The notes: a model not told the origin generated them from the letters alone. 64,000 bases of DNA from Streptococcus oralis (GCF_019929345.1 NZ_JAHZPJ010000014.1:1-64000); one strand, 5' to 3'; positions 27,584 through 39,735 are shown, numbered from the stretch's first letter. Made by a program: numbers and translations.

Positions 27584-28609
27584 ATGACGAAACCCATTAT
27601 TTTAACAGGAGATCGCCCAACAGGAAAACTGCATATTGGACATTATGTTGGGAGTCTTAAAAATAGAGTATTACTGCAGGAAGAAGATAAGTATGAAATG
27701 TTTGTTTTTTTGGCGGACCAACAAGCATTGACAGATTACGCCAAAGATCCTCAAACGATTGTAGAATCGATTGGGAATGTTGCCTTAGATTACCTAGCAG
27801 TTGGATTAGATCCAAGTAAGTCAACTATCTTTATTCAAAGCCAAATCCCAGAGTTGGCTGAGCTGTCTATGTACTATATGAATTTGGTTTCACTAGCTCG
27901 TTTGGAACGAAATCCGACAGTAAAAACAGAGATTGCTCAAAAAGGGTTTGGAGAAAGTATTCCGACAGGATTTTTGGTTTATCCGATTGCGCAAGCAGCA
28001 GATATTACTGCCTTCAAGGCTAATTATGTTCCTGTTGGGACAGATCAGAAACCAATGATTGAGCAGACTCGCGAGATTGTTCGTTCCTTTAATCATGCTT
28101 ATAATTGTGAGGTCTTGGTGGAGCCGGAAGGTATTTATCCAGAAAATGAGAGAGCAGGGCGTTTGCCTGGTTTAGATGGAAATGCTAAAATGTCTAAATC
28201 CCTTAATAATGGTATTTATCTAGCTGATGATGCAGATACTTTGCGTAAAAAAGTCATGAGCATGTATACTGATCCAGACCATATTCGAGTTGAGGATCCA
28301 GGTAAGATTGAAGGAAATATGGTTTTCCATTATCTAGATGTGTTTGGTCGTCCAGAAGATGCTCAAGACATTGCAGATATGAAAGAACATTATCAACGTG
28401 GTGGTCTTGGTGATGTAAAGACGAAACGTTATCTACTTGAAATATTAGAACGCGAACTTGGTCCTATTCGTGAGCGCCGTATCGAATTTGCTAAGGATAT
28501 GGGGGAAGTGTACAATATGCTTCAAAAAGGTAGTGAGAAAGCGCGTGAGGTTGCGGGGCAAACTCTATCTGAAGTTAAGGGAGCAATGGGACTAAATTAT
28601 TTTAAATAA
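27584..28609 (+). CDS. trpS: Tryptophanyl-tRNA synthetase
   Basis: Class I synthetase that charges tRNA-Trp. The 341-residue protein has HIGH at 17-20 ([10 protein letters not shown]) and KMSKS near 203 ([10 protein letters not shown]), both needed for ATP use. Single gene with its own promoter and a terminator behind it; a GGAG ribosome site lies 8 bases before the ATG. I saw no T-box leader. Confidence 0.97.
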   Translation: MTKPIILTGDRPTGKLHIGHYVGSLKNRVLLQEEDKYEMFVFLADQQALTDYAKDPQTIVESIGNVALDYLAVGLDPSKSTIFIQSQIPELAELSMYYMNLVSLARLERNPTVKTEIAQKGFGESIPTGFLVYPIAQAADITAFKANYVPVGTDQKPMIEQTREIVRSFNHAYNCEVLVEPEGIYPENERAGRLPGLDGNAKMSKSLNNGIYLADDADTLRKKVMSMYTDPDHIRVEDPGKIEGNMVFHYLDVFGRPEDAQDIADMKEHYQRGGLGDVKTKRYLLEILERELGPIRERRIEFAKDMGEVYNMLQKGSEKAREVAGQTLSEVKGAMGLNYFK

Positions 28610-28629
28610 TAGATAAAATATGAATCGTA

Positions 28630-28668
28630 AAACTATCTCTTCCATAGGATCACAGGGATAGTTTTTTT
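28630..28668 (+). terminator. Terminator after trpS
   Basis: AAACTATCTC pairs with GGGATAGTTT across a 15-base loop, followed by a run of T. Confidence 0.75.
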
Positions 28669-28690
28669 ATGATTTCTACCATAAATATAA

Positions 28691-28718
28691 TTGACAAATT
28701 TTCATAGAATGGTATGAT
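28691..28718 (+). promoter_or_regulatory. guaB promoter
   Basis: TTGACA at 28691-28696 and TATGAT at 28713-28718, 16 bases apart, 53 bases before the guaB start. No purine riboswitch fold was recognised in the leader. Confidence 0.8.
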
Positions 28719-28720
28719 AG

Positions 28721-30250
<1,530 letters not shown>

Positions 30251-30255
30251 GTAGT

Positions 30256-30289
30256 AAAAAAGAACTCCTGAAAATCAGGAGTTCTTTTT
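30256..30289. terminator. Bidirectional terminator between guaB and recF
   Basis: AGAACTCCTGA, 3-base loop, TCAGGAGTTCT, with A and T runs on the outside. Confidence 0.93.
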
Positions 30290-30302
30290 GTTTACAAAGT
30301 TG

Positions 30303-31400
30303 TCAATTTTGATTTACAGAAATTTTACCGTTTTGGATTCTGAAAATACTAAGATTTTCAGGCAAGTTTTGTAAGTGGTCTAAACTGGTTGTTGTGATAA
30401 ATGTTTGGATAGAGTGAGAAATGGTTTCTAGTAATTTTAATTGTCGTGTGTTGTCAAGTTCACTCATAACATCGTCAAGTAAGAGTATCGGAGACTCATT
30501 AGTAATACTTTCCATTAGTTCAATCTCTGCTAGTTTGATAGAAAGTACAAGACTACGATGTTGACCTTGACTCCCAAAACTAGCGTCCATTCCATTGATA
30601 TAAAAAGTAATGTCATCTCGATGAGGGCCAACACCAGTATTCTTTTTAAACAAATCTCTTGATCTACTTTTTTCTAAAGCCATTTTAAAAGAATTCGTCA
30701 ACTGCTCTTCACCAGTAAAGTTGACAGATGATTGATAAGATATTGACAACTCTTCTAATTTATTTGAAATTTCTAAGTGTTTTATTTGACCAAATTTCTC
30801 TAAGTCTTTAATGAATTTTATCCGATGCTTTATGACGCGACAACCATACTCTACCAACTGATCATCTAAGACTGACAGAAATGTTTCGTCAATCTTTTGG
30901 CTGGATTTTAGGTAGGTATTTCTCTGCTTTAGTATATGATTGTAGTTTGACAAGTCTGACAAGTAGATTGGTTTAATTTGTCCTAGTTCGATATCTATAA
31001 ACTTTCGGCGAATGGAAGGTGCTCCTTTAATTAGCTGGAGATCTTCAGGTGCGAAGAGGACAACATTCATATGTCCAATATAGTCTGATAGGCGCGCTTG
31101 TTTTAAGTGATTGACCTTAGTCACACGCCCTTTTGGGGTTAAATCAATTTCTAGAGGGATAGAGCTTGTTTTTTTCTGTAGCAAGCCAGAAAGATGGAGT
31201 TGCTCGTTATCAAAATGAATGAGATTTTTATCTGTACGAGTCCGATGACTACGTGTCAAGGCCAAGAAATAGATTGCTTCTAGAATATTGGTTTTTCCTT
31301 GTGCATTTTGACCTAGAAAGACATTTAATTTTGGATTGAAATCAATTTTTGCCTCTTTGTAGTTTCGAAAGGTTTTAATTGTTAAATGTTGAAGCCACAT
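30303..31400 (-). CDS. recF: DNA replication and repair protein RecF
   Basis: SMC-like ATPase that helps load RecA at gaps. The 365-residue protein starts [14 protein letters not shown], has Walker A GQNAQGKT at 30-37, the signature GSQGQHRSL and Walker [12 protein letters not shown]. In Bacillus recF follows dnaN; here it lies 17 kb away across the origin, still paired with yaaA 2 bases upstream. On this side of the origin it is transcribed against replication. Confidence 0.97.
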   Translation of the reverse strand: MWLQHLTIKTFRNYKEAKIDFNPKLNVFLGQNAQGKTNILEAIYFLALTRSHRTRTDKNLIHFDNEQLHLSGLLQKKTSSIPLEIDLTPKGRVTKVNHLKQARLSDYIGHMNVVLFAPEDLQLIKGAPSIRRKFIDIELGQIKPIYLSDLSNYNHILKQRNTYLKSSQKIDETFLSVLDDQLVEYGCRVIKHRIKFIKDLEKFGQIKHLEISNKLEELSISYQSSVNFTGEEQLTNSFKMALEKSRSRDLFKKNTGVGPHRDDITFYINGMDASFGSQGQHRSLVLSIKLAEIELMESITNESPILLLDDVMSELDNTRQLKLLETISHSIQTFITTTSLDHLQNLPENLSIFRIQNGKISVNQN

Positions 31401-31402
31401 AG

Positions 31403-31771
31403 TTATCTTCCTGGAAAACGTGGAGCTTGTTTGGTTTTAGGCGATGAAGAAGTTTTTTGTTTTTCTTTCTTGATACCTTTATTCATCTCTTTGACAAGTT
31501 TAGCAATTCGCTCTTTCTCAATCTTATCTGCTTGATACTCTTCTTGCTCTTTTAAACTTGGTTGTGTTAAGGTGATGTCAATCTTTAAATCAGGAATGTC
31601 AATCGTATCTCCAATACGGATTTTTTTCCCACGTCTACTTTCTAACTCGCCATTAAAGTAAACTTGATGCTCCATTAAAAAGGATTTGATAGCACCACCG
31701 CTTTGTATGATTCCGAGCTCTTTTAGGAGGGCTTGGAGCGTAATAAATTCTTCAAATAATTTGTATTCCAT
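31403..31771 (-). CDS. yaaA: S4-domain protein YaaA (RlbA type)
   Basis: The 122-residue protein has an S4 RNA-binding domain in the first 70 residues ([21 protein letters not shown]...) and a basic tail ending in [15 protein letters not shown]. In Bacillus and relatives yaaA stands between dnaN and recF; here yaaA-recF moved together. Likely binds rRNA or the ribosome; exact role unsettled. It is divergent from the M16 peptidase pair. Confidence 0.88.
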   Translation of the reverse strand: MEYKLFEEFITLQALLKELGIIQSGGAIKSFLMEHQVYFNGELESRRGKKIRIGDTIDIPDLKIDITLTQPSLKEQEEYQADKIEKERIAKLVKEMNKGIKKEKQKTSSSPKTKQAPRFPGR

Positions 31772-31931
31772 AATTCACCTCAATCTTTGGTATTATACCA
31801 TATTTTCCCTGAAATAGCTGAAGGAAAGTCAGTCGAAATGAAAACGATTTTACTTTTGAAAGCTATAAAGAGAACAAGAAAAATTTTGATTTTCGTGGTA
31901 TAATAGAACTCTATATGTAAGGAGGTAAGGT

Positions 31932-33182
31932 ATGGAGTTGGTGCCTGGAATTTCAGCACATTTTATTCAATCCAAAAAGTTTAAAACAAATAAAATCACT
32001 GTTTGTTTTACTGCTCCCTTATCTCTTGAGACAATAGCAGGACGCATGTTAAGTGCAAGTATGTTGGAGACGGCAAATCAAGCTTACCCAACATCACAAG
32101 CATTTCGCAGATACTTGGCAAGTTTGTATGGAACAGATATTTCCACAAGTGCTTATCGTAGAGGACAAGCACATATTCTTGACTTAACATTTACCTACGT
32201 GCGGGATGAGTTTTTGAGTAAAAAAAATGTCTTGACTTTTCAAATATTGGAATTGGTGAAACAGACTTTATTTGCTCCCTTATCTCAAGATGGTGCTTTT
32301 GAGCCAGCCTTATTTGAAATTGAAAGAAAACAATTATTGGCTAGTTTAGCTACTGATATGGATGATTCATTTTATTTTGCTCATAAGGAATTGGATAACT
32401 TGTTCTTTCATGATGAACGTCTTCAATTGAGATATAGTGATTTACGAAATCGCATTTCAAATGAGTCTCCAAAAAGTAGTTACACTTGCTTGCAAGATGC
32501 TCTGAAAAATGATCGAATTGATTTCTTTTTCTTAGGTGATTTCAATGAAGTTGAAGTAAAGGATTGGTTGAGATCATTTTCCTTTACAGGGCGTCAAATC
32601 GATGTCAAGCCTCAGTACCAACAACCATATTCAAATGTCCTTCGGGAAGGAATGATTCGTAAGAATGTGGGCCAATCCGTTTTGGAATTGGCTTACCATT
32701 GTTCTACGAGCTATGGAGACAAGCATCATTTGGCCATGGTAGTAATGAATGGTCTGTTAGGTGGTTTTGCTCACTCTAAGCTTTTTACAAATGTTCGGGA
32801 AAATGCTGGTCTAGCCTACACTATCTCCAGTCAATTGGATTTATTTAGTGGTCAATTGAGGATGTATGCTGGCATTGATCGGGAAAAGCGCAATCAAGCC
32901 AGAAAATTGATGAATCATCAATTACTTGAACTAAAGAAAGGTAATTTTACAGATTTGGAGATTGAACAGACTAAGGAGATGATTCGCAGAACCTTATTGC
33001 TTGCGCAAGATAGTCAGAGCTCACTAATCGAGCGAGTTTACTTGAAAAGTTTGTTAGGGAAATCTACATCAGATTTTGACAATTGGATTGAAAAATTAAA
33101 TAAAGTTGATAAAGAAGCTATCTGCAAAGTAGCAAATAGTGTTCGGTTACAAGCGATATACTTTATGGAAGGAATAGAATGA
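31932..33182 (+). CDS. M16 family protein lacking the zinc motif (YmfF type)
   Basis: A 416-residue protein of the insulinase/processing-peptidase fold. Where active M16 enzymes carry His-x2-Glu-His it has no such motif (MLETANQAYPTSQAFRRYL), but keeps the C-terminal half typical of the family (ENAGLAYTISSQLDLFSGQLRMYAGID). It is therefore probably the non-catalytic partner of the next gene, as in other paired M16 proteins. GGAGG lies before the ATG; the end overlaps the next gene by 4 bases. Confidence 0.88.
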   Translation: MELVPGISAHFIQSKKFKTNKITVCFTAPLSLETIAGRMLSASMLETANQAYPTSQAFRRYLASLYGTDISTSAYRRGQAHILDLTFTYVRDEFLSKKNVLTFQILELVKQTLFAPLSQDGAFEPALFEIERKQLLASLATDMDDSFYFAHKELDNLFFHDERLQLRYSDLRNRISNESPKSSYTCLQDALKNDRIDFFFLGDFNEVEVKDWLRSFSFTGRQIDVKPQYQQPYSNVLREGMIRKNVGQSVLELAYHCSTSYGDKHHLAMVVMNGLLGGFAHSKLFTNVRENAGLAYTISSQLDLFSGQLRMYAGIDREKRNQARKLMNHQLLELKKGNFTDLEIEQTKEMIRRTLLLAQDSQSSLIERVYLKSLLGKSTSDFDNWIEKLNKVDKEAICKVANSVRLQAIYFMEGIE

Positions 33183-34462
33183 CACCAGTTACCTTTGAAG
33201 AAAAATATTATCCTGCTGTAAAGGAGACGGTTTATCAGACTCGTCTATCAAATGGATTGACAGTGTCTCTCCTTCCTAAGAAACAATTTAATGAAGTTTA
33301 CGGAGTTGTAACAGTTCGATTTGGATCAATAGACACAAGCTTTACACTATCTGAAAAAGGTTTACAGTATTATCCAGCTGGAATTGCACATTTTCTTGAA
33401 CACAAACTGTTTGAGAGAGAAAATGCTGAAGATATTATGGAGTCTTTTACACGCTTGGGAGCAGATAGCAATGCTTTTACAAGCTTTACAAAAACGAGTT
33501 ATTTGTTTTCGACAATAGATCATTTATCAGAAAATTTGGATCTACTTGAGGAGTTGGTAACAGTTGCTCACTTTACGGAAGAGTCAGTTGGGAGAGAGCG
33601 GGAAATCATCCAACAGGAACGTGAGATGTACCAAGACGATCCAGATTCGCGTCTGTTTTTTGCTACATTAGCCAATCTTTATCCCAATACTCCTCTGGCA
33701 GCAGACATTGTTGGAAGTGAAAAATCAATTAACAACATTCAGCTGAATGACTTAAAAGATAACTTTACAGTCTTTTACAAACCTGTCAATATGTCTTTGC
33801 TTTTAGTTGGGAATTTTGATGTAGATGCGATTGGAAAGTATTTTTCACAAAAAAAATTTAGAAATTTAGAAGACATGGTAGTAAACAAGGAGAAGCTTGC
33901 TTTACAGCCCGTTAAAGAAACAGACAGTCTCCGGATGGAGGTTTCTTCTCCAAAGCTTGCTATTGGAATTAGGGGAACAGGTGAGGTGGCAGAAGCAGAT
34001 TGCTACCGTTATAGTGTTTTGTTGAAATTGTTGTTTACGATGATGTTTGGTTGGACTTCAAATCGTTTTCAAAACCTATATGAGGCGGGAAAGTTAGATG
34101 CTTCACTGTCATTAGAAGTTGAGGTGACTAGTCGTTTTCATTTTGTGATGTTGACTATGGATACGAAGGAACCCGTTTCTCTATCACATCAATTTCGTAA
34201 GGCGATTCGTCATTTTAGTAGTGATGCAGATATTACTGATGAACATCTCGATCTTGTTAAGAGTGAGATGTTTGGAGAGTTTTTTAGTAGTATGAATTCT
34301 TTGGAATTTATTGCAACTCAATACGATCCTATAGATGGCGGAGAAACCATTTTTGATTTGCCAAAAATTTTACAAGAAATTACTTTGGAGGATGTTTTAG
34401 AAGCTGGTCATCGCTTGATTGATGATGGTGATCTAGTTGATTTTACAATCTTTCCAACCTAA
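33179..34462 (+). CDS. M16 family zinc peptidase (YmfH type)
   Basis: A 427-residue peptidase with the inverted zinc motif HFLEH at 71-75 and a downstream Glu-rich helix (REREIIQQEREMYQDDPDSR) that supplies the third ligand. It would work with the upstream inactive homolog as a heterodimer, as in mitochondrial processing peptidase. Bacillus ymfF-ymfH lie near pgsA, as here (rodZ and pgsA follow). Substrates are unknown; a role in peptide or pheromone processing is possible but not shown. Confidence 0.9.
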   Translation: MTPVTFEEKYYPAVKETVYQTRLSNGLTVSLLPKKQFNEVYGVVTVRFGSIDTSFTLSEKGLQYYPAGIAHFLEHKLFERENAEDIMESFTRLGADSNAFTSFTKTSYLFSTIDHLSENLDLLEELVTVAHFTEESVGREREIIQQEREMYQDDPDSRLFFATLANLYPNTPLAADIVGSEKSINNIQLNDLKDNFTVFYKPVNMSLLLVGNFDVDAIGKYFSQKKFRNLEDMVVNKEKLALQPVKETDSLRMEVSSPKLAIGIRGTGEVAEADCYRYSVLLKLLFTMMFGWTSNRFQNLYEAGKLDASLSLEVEVTSRFHFVMLTMDTKEPVSLSHQFRKAIRHFSSDADITDEHLDLVKSEMFGEFFSSMNSLEFIATQYDPIDGGETIFDLPKILQEITLEDVLEAGHRLIDDGDLVDFTIFPT

Positions 34463-34497
34463 AAGATAAGTAAGCCTAGAAAGAAGGAATGCTAAGT

Positions 34498-35313
34498 ATG
34501 AGAAAAAAAACAATTGGTGAGGTGCTGCGTTTAGCTAGAATAAACCAAGGATTGAGTTTGGAAGAATTGCAGGCAAAAACTGATATTCAGATGAATTTAT
34601 TAGAGGCTATGGAGGCAGATGATTTTGATCAACTCCCTAGTACCTTCTACGCTCGTTCTTTTTTGAGAAAATACGCTTGGGCGGTTGAATTGGATGAACG
34701 AATTATTTTGGATGCCTATGATTCAGGAAGCATGATTACCTATGAAGAGGTAGATGTTGATGAAGAAGATTTGTCTGGTCGTAGACGATCAAATAAGAAA
34801 AAAACCTCTTATCTCCCCTTGTTTTATTTCGTCCTATTTGCTTTGTCAATTTTAATTTTTGTCACTTACTATGTTTGGAATTATATCCAGACTCAACCAA
34901 CGCGTCCTTCTTCGGCAAATTATAGTGTTATTAGCTCAACAACTTCTTCTAGTTCATCTTCTAGCAGTCAGACGTCTAGCTCATCTTCTTCTGCGGCATC
35001 AACTATTACAGTTTCGGGTGAAGGAAACCGCATTGAAGCTCGTTATAAAACGAATAAGGATACAGCTACTGTTCAACTGGCAGTTTCGGATACAACTAGC
35101 TGGATTAGTGTTTCAGGAAGTGAGCTGGAGGGTGGTGTGACACTATCCGCAGACAATAAAAATGCAAAAACAACAGTTTCAACTAAGAATCCCGTTACTA
35201 TTACCTTAGGTGTAGTGAAGGGAGTTACTTTGACTGTAGATAATCAAACAGTTGATACTTCCAAGTTGACGACTCAGACTGGAACTGTGACACTTACATT
35301 TACTACAGATTAA
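34498..35313 (+). CDS. rodZ: Cytoskeletal/elongasome protein RodZ
   Basis: Bitopic protein of the peripheral wall-synthesis machinery. The 271 residues comprise a cytoplasmic helix-turn-helix of Cro type (about 5-75, IGEVLRLARINQGLSLEEL), one membrane segment (105-128), a Ser/Thr-rich linker (about 139-168, mostly Ser) and an external beta-rich domain. I take the ATG at 34498 since AAGAAGGA lies 9 bases before it; the ATG at 34489 is too close. It stands in the order M16-M16-rodZ-pgsA and precedes ecf and mre genes. Confidence 0.9.
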   Translation: MRKKTIGEVLRLARINQGLSLEELQAKTDIQMNLLEAMEADDFDQLPSTFYARSFLRKYAWAVELDERIILDAYDSGSMITYEEVDVDEEDLSGRRRSNKKKTSYLPLFYFVLFALSILIFVTYYVWNYIQTQPTRPSSANYSVISSTTSSSSSSSSQTSSSSSSAASTITVSGEGNRIEARYKTNKDTATVQLAVSDTTSWISVSGSELEGGVTLSADNKNAKTTVSTKNPVTITLGVVKGVTLTVDNQTVDTSKLTTQTGTVTLTFTTD

Positions 35314-35323
35314 GGAAAAACCA

Positions 35324-35869
35324 ATGAAAAAAGAACAAATTCCTAATGTATTAACTATTGGTAGAATTCTCTTTATACCTCTCTTTATTCTTACTTTGAC
35401 TTTGGACCATTCACAAGGCAGTCACTTGCTGGCAGCAATCATCTTTGCAGTTGCTAGTATAACGGATTATCTCGATGGCTATCTTGCTCGAAAATGGAAT
35501 GTAGTCAGCAACTTTGGAAAGTTTGCAGATCCGATGGCGGATAAGTTGCTGGTTATGTCAGCTTTTATCATGTTGATTGAGTTAGGTATGGCTCCAGCTT
35601 GGGTTGTTGCTATTATCATCTGTCGTGAACTTGCGGTGACCGGCCTACGGCTGTTGCTCGTTGAGACGGGAGGAACGGTTCTAGCAGCAGCGATGTCAGG
35701 GAAAATCAAGACCTTTAGTCAGATGTTTGCCATTATCTTTTTGCTCTTACATTGGAATTTAATTGGGCAACTGTTGCTTTATATAGCTTTGTTTTTCACT
35801 ATCTACTCTGGCTATGATTATTTCAAGGGTAGCGCTTATGTATTCAAAGGGACATTTGGTTCGAAATGA
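35324..35869 (+). CDS. pgsA: CDP-diacylglycerol-glycerol-3-phosphate 3-phosphatidyltransferase
   Basis: Makes phosphatidylglycerol phosphate in the membrane. The 181-residue protein has several membrane segments and the full CDP-alcohol phosphotransferase motif: Asp51-Gly52, Ala-Arg 55-56, Gly65, Asp69 and Asp73. It lies 10 bases after rodZ and overlaps ecfA1 by 4 bases. Confidence 0.96.
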   Translation: MKKEQIPNVLTIGRILFIPLFILTLTLDHSQGSHLLAAIIFAVASITDYLDGYLARKWNVVSNFGKFADPMADKLLVMSAFIMLIELGMAPAWVVAIIICRELAVTGLRLLLVETGGTVLAAAMSGKIKTFSQMFAIIFLLLHWNLIGQLLLYIALFFTIYSGYDYFKGSAYVFKGTFGSK

Positions 35870-36693
35870 AATCGATTATTGAAGTAAAAGATCTGTCTTT
35901 TCGTTATAAGGAAGACCAAGATTATTATGATGTTAATAATGTCTCGTTTCACGTGAAACGGGGAGAATGGCTTTCGATTGTAGGCCATAATGGGAGTGGG
36001 AAATCGACAACTATCCGTTTGATTGATGGCTTGCTTGAAGCAGAGTCTGGGGAAATCTGGATAGATGGCCAATTGCTGTCCTCTGAGAATGTTTGGAACT
36101 TGCGTAGACAAATTGGTATGGTTTTTCAAAATCCAGATAACCAATTTGTGGGCGCAACTGTTGAAGATGATGTCGCCTTTGGCCTAGAAAATCAGGGACT
36201 TCCTCGTGAAGAAATGAAAAAGAGAGTGGCTGAATCTTTGGAGTTGGTAGGTATGCTGGACTTTAAGAAGAGAGAACCAGCTCGTTTGTCTGGTGGACAA
36301 AAACAACGGGTGGCTATTGCAGGAGTTGTTGCCTTGAGACCAGCTATTTTTATTCTGGACGAGGCTACAAGTATGTTGGATCCTGAGGGGCGCAGAGAAC
36401 TGATTCAGACAGTTCAAGAGATTCGAAAATACCACCAGATGACAGTCGTCTCCATTACGCACGATTTGGAAGAAGTTGCGATGAGTGATCGTGTCTTGGT
36501 CATGAAAAAAGGCCAAGTGGAGTCAACCAGCAGTCCAAGAGAACTTTTTTCTCGGGATGACCTTGACCAGATAGGGTTAGATGAGCCTTTTACTAATCAA
36601 TTGAGAGAATCTTTGAGAGAGACTGGTTATCAGTTGCCGGATGGATATTTGACAGAAGGAGAGCTAGAGGACAAGTTATGGGAATTACTCTAG
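35866..36693 (+). CDS. ecfA1: ECF transporter ATP-binding protein A1
   Basis: Energises the shared energy-coupling-factor module for vitamin and trace-metal uptake. The 275-residue ATPase has Walker A GHNGSGKS at 40-47, signature LSGGQKQR, and Walker [14 protein letters not shown] parS palindrome is embedded in the codons for SFHVKR (35945-35960). It overlaps ecfA2 by 16 bases, so the three ecf genes are translated as a unit. Confidence 0.96.
   Translation: MKSIIEVKDLSFRYKEDQDYYDVNNVSFHVKRGEWLSIVGHNGSGKSTTIRLIDGLLEAESGEIWIDGQLLSSENVWNLRRQIGMVFQNPDNQFVGATVEDDVAFGLENQGLPREEMKKRVAESLELVGMLDFKKREPARLSGGQKQRVAIAGVVALRPAIFILDEATSMLDPEGRRELIQTVQEIRKYHQMTVVSITHDLEEVAMSDRVLVMKKGQVESTSSPRELFSRDDLDQIGLDEPFTNQLRESLRETGYQLPDGYLTEGELEDKLWELL
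35945..35960. promoter_or_regulatory. parS: parS site (ParB binding) inside ecfA1
   Basis: CGTTTCACGTGAAACG is a perfect 16-base palindrome with the exact 14-base parS core. It lies 21.5 kb from oriC within a highly conserved coding region. Confidence 0.88.
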
Positions 36694-37517
36694 AAAATGT
36701 GAGCTTTACCTATCAAGAGGGGACACCCCTATCTTCATCAGCCTTGACTGATGTTTCTTTGACGATTGATGATAATTCCTATACAGCTTTAGTAGGGCAC
36801 ACAGGTAGTGGGAAGTCAACGATTTTACAGCTTTTAAATGGCCTATTGGTACCAAGTAAGGGTTCTGTTCGAGTTTTCGATACTGTCATTACTCCTATAT
36901 CAACCAATAAAGAAATTCGCCAGATTCGAAAGCAAGTCGGTCTAGTGTTTCAATTTGCTGAAAACCAAATTTTTGAAGAGACTGTTTTGAAAGATGTGGC
37001 TTTTGGACCGCAAAATTTTGGAGTTTCTGAGGAAGAGGCCAAGAAAATTGCGCGTGAAAAGTTAGCCTTGGTAGGCATTGATGAGTCACTTTTTGAGCGC
37101 AGTCCTTTTGAACTTTCGGGTGGCCAGATGAGACGTGTGGCTATAGCGGGTATGCTAGCCATGGAGCCAACTGTCTTGGTTTTGGATGAGCCGACAGCAG
37201 GGCTAGATCCTCTGGGCAGAAAAGAATTGATGACCCTGTTTAAAAAACTCCACCTTTCTGGAATGACAATCGTTCTGGTAACGCATTTGATGGATGATGT
37301 AGCTACGTATGCTGATCAGGTCTATGTTATGGAAAAGGGACGTTTAGTCAAAAGTGGCAAACCGAGTGATGTTTTCCAAGATGTAGCCTCTATGGAAAAG
37401 GTGCAGTTAGGTGTGCCTAAAATAACAGCCTTTTGTAAACGTTTGGCAGATAGAGGTGTAGCTTTTAAAAAATTGCCAATCAAGATAGAGGAGTTTAAGG
37501 AGTCGCTAAATGGATAG
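36678..37517 (+). CDS. ecfA2: ECF transporter ATP-binding protein A2
   Basis: Second ATPase of the energy-coupling factor. 279 residues with Walker A GHTGSGKS at 40-47, signature LSGGQMRR and Walker [13 protein letters not shown]. The pair EcfA1/EcfA2 forms an asymmetric dimer. It overlaps ecfT by 8 bases. Confidence 0.96.
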   Translation: MGITLENVSFTYQEGTPLSSSALTDVSLTIDDNSYTALVGHTGSGKSTILQLLNGLLVPSKGSVRVFDTVITPISTNKEIRQIRKQVGLVFQFAENQIFEETVLKDVAFGPQNFGVSEEEAKKIAREKLALVGIDESLFERSPFELSGGQMRRVAIAGMLAMEPTVLVLDEPTAGLDPLGRKELMTLFKKLHLSGMTIVLVTHLMDDVATYADQVYVMEKGRLVKSGKPSDVFQDVASMEKVQLGVPKITAFCKRLADRGVAFKKLPIKIEEFKESLNG

Positions 37518-38304
37518 TATGATTTTAGGGCGTTATATACCGGGGGATTCCATTATTCATCGCTTGGATCCACGTAGTAAATTGCTTGCCATGATCCTGT
37601 TGATTTTGATTGTATTTTGGGCTAATAATCCCCTCACCAATCTCATTTTGTTTATAGCGACAGGTATATTTATCGCTTTGTCAGGCGTTTCCCTCTCATT
37701 TTTCGTTCAGGGATTAAAATCCATGTTCTTCCTGATTGCTTTTACGACTCTTTTTCAGCTCTTTTTCATTTCAAGTGGAAATGTCCTATTTGAGTTTTCT
37801 TTTATAAAAATAACGGATTATGCGTTGCAACAAGCGGGAATCATTTTCTGTCGTTTTGTGTTGATTATTTTCTTTTCAACCTTGCTGACATTAACGACCA
37901 TGCCTTTGAGTCTGGCATCTGCAGTTGAAGCTCTTTTAGCACCGCTGAAACGCGTGAAAGTTCCCGTTCATGAAATTGGTCTCATGTTATCAATGAGTTT
38001 GCGTTTTGTTCCAACCTTGATGGATGACACAACGAGAATTATGAATGCTCAGAAAGCTCGTGGAGTTGACTTTGGCGAAGGTAGCATCGTTCAAAAAGTA
38101 AAGGCTATGATTCCGATTTTAATTCCTCTTTTTGCTACGAGCTTAAAGCGTGCAGATTCATTGGCAATAGCCATGGAAGCGCGTGGTTATCAGGGAGGAA
38201 AGGGTAGAAGTCAGTATAGACAGTTGAGATGGAGTCAAAAGGATACACTGGCAATTCTTGTGATTTTGATACTGGGATGTTTCTTATTTTTCTTAAAATC
38301 TTAG
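37510..38304 (+). CDS. ecfT: ECF transporter transmembrane protein EcfT
   Basis: Membrane scaffold joining the two ATPases to interchangeable substrate-binding S proteins. The 264-residue protein has about six membrane segments and both coupling Ala-Arg-Gly motifs ([10 protein letters not shown] and [10 protein letters not shown]). No S component is encoded beside it, which is normal for a shared group II module. Confidence 0.95.
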   Translation: MDSMILGRYIPGDSIIHRLDPRSKLLAMILLILIVFWANNPLTNLILFIATGIFIALSGVSLSFFVQGLKSMFFLIAFTTLFQLFFISSGNVLFEFSFIKITDYALQQAGIIFCRFVLIIFFSTLLTLTTMPLSLASAVEALLAPLKRVKVPVHEIGLMLSMSLRFVPTLMDDTTRIMNAQKARGVDFGEGSIVQKVKAMIPILIPLFATSLKRADSLAIAMEARGYQGGKGRSQYRQLRWSQKDTLAILVILILGCFLFFLKS

Positions 38305-38364
38305 CAGGTTTGTAGGATTGATAAGAAGCTCAAAGTAGCAGGTTTTTAGTATAAAGGTAGGAAT

Positions 38365-39180
38365 ATGAACCGTTTTAAAAAATCAAAATATCTAATCATC
38401 GTTTTTGTCACAGTTCTGGCAGTTTCTGTTCTATTAGTGACAACCTATTCAAGTGCTATTGTGACGAAACTAGGAGATGGGATTTCCTTAGTAGATAGAA
38501 TTGTTCAAAAACCTTTTCAGTGGTTTGACGGTTTCAAATCAGATTTGGGACATTTGACGCAGACTTATAATGAAAACGAGAGTTTAAAAAAGCAACTTTA
38601 TCAACTAGAGATGGAGTCTAATCAATCAGAACGTTTAAAAAATGAAAATGAACAACTACGTCAGTTGCTGGATATGAAGTCAAAATTGCAGGCAACAAAA
38701 ACCATTACAGCAGATGTGATTATGCGAGCTCCAGTATCTTGGAAACAAGAGTTAACAATTGATGCGGGAAGTTTAAAAGGAGCTTCTGAAAATATGTTGG
38801 TCATTGCAAACGGTGGCTTGATTGGTAGTGTTTCAAAAGTAGAGGATCATTCAACAACTGTCAACTTGCTGACAAACACTGAAAATTCTGACAATATTTC
38901 CGTTAAAATCTTGCATGGCTCTACTGAAATTTACGGGATTATCGTTGGTTATGATAAGGAGTCTGAACTTCTTAAAATTAGCCAATTAAATAGTAACAGC
39001 GATATTAGTGCGGGAGACAAGGTGACTACAGGTGGACTCGGAAACTTTAATGTCAAAGATATTCCTGTTGGAGAGGTTGTTGCCACAACGCATAGCAGTG
39101 ACTATCTAACACGAGAGGTAACAGTAAAGTTAAGTGCTGACACCAAAAATCTTCATGTGGTAGAGTTAGTGGGGAATTAG
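38365..39180 (+). CDS. mreC: Rod shape-determining protein MreC
   Basis: Regulator of peripheral peptidoglycan synthesis. The 271 residues have one membrane segment (about 8-28), a coiled coil (about 65-108, rich in Glu, Leu and Gln) and two beta-barrel domains typical of MreC. It is 60 bases downstream of ecfT and 2 bases before mreD. No mreB is present nearby, as expected in ovoid cocci. Confidence 0.95.
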   Translation: MNRFKKSKYLIIVFVTVLAVSVLLVTTYSSAIVTKLGDGISLVDRIVQKPFQWFDGFKSDLGHLTQTYNENESLKKQLYQLEMESNQSERLKNENEQLRQLLDMKSKLQATKTITADVIMRAPVSWKQELTIDAGSLKGASENMLVIANGGLIGSVSKVEDHSTTVNLLTNTENSDNISVKILHGSTEIYGIIVGYDKESELLKISQLNSNSDISAGDKVTTGGLGNFNVKDIPVGEVVATTHSSDYLTREVTVKLSADTKNLHVVELVGN

Positions 39181-39182
39181 CA

Positions 39183-39677
39183 ATGAGACTGTTAAAACAA
39201 GTTGGTATATTTTTTTTACTCCCTGTTATTGTGCTAGTTGATGCTCATATTGGTCAACTAGTGGGTTCCTTCTTTCCTCACTTTCACTTAGCTAGTCATT
39301 TCCTGTTTTTATTTCTCTTGTTTGAGACCATTGAAGTCTCGGAATATCTTTACCTAGCCTATTGTTTTATAGTGGGCTTGGTTTATGATATTTACTTTTT
39401 CCATTTGATAGGGATTGCGACTCTCTTATTTGTTCTTTTGGGAGTTGCTCTTCACAAATTCAATAGTGTGATTTTGATGAATCGTTGGACTCGAATCTTG
39501 GCTGTCATTGTGCTCAGTTTTCTATTTGATATGGGAAGTTATCTTCTGGCTCTCTCCATAGGACTGACTGTAGAATCTATGCCCATTTTCGTCGTCTACA
39601 GCCTTTTCCCATCAATGATTTTAAACTTTTTATGGATGATGATTTTCCAGTATATTTTTGAAAAATGTTATCTATGA
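39183..39677 (+). CDS. mreD: Rod shape-determining protein MreD
   Basis: A 164-residue integral membrane protein with about five segments and little else, matching MreD in size and in position after mreC. It works with MreC and RodZ in side-wall growth. The start has only a weak ribosome site, in keeping with coupling to mreC. Confidence 0.92.
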   Translation: MRLLKQVGIFFLLPVIVLVDAHIGQLVGSFFPHFHLASHFLFLFLLFETIEVSEYLYLAYCFIVGLVYDIYFFHLIGIATLLFVLLGVALHKFNSVILMNRWTRILAVIVLSFLFDMGSYLLALSIGLTVESMPIFVVYSLFPSMILNFLWMMIFQYIFEKCYL

Positions 39678-39691
39678 GAAAGAAATATAAA

Positions 39692-39735
39692 TGTAACAAA
39701 GGCGTAATATTTATTATGTCTTTTTTTGGTATACT
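39692..39735 (+). promoter_or_regulatory. WalR (VicR) box and -10 of pcsB
   Basis: TGTAAC-AAAGG-CGTAAT at 39692-39708 fits the WalR direct repeat (TGTwAh, 5 bases, TGTwAh) with one change. TATACT follows at 39730-39735. pcsB is the key essential target of WalRK in pneumococcus. Confidence 0.85.
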
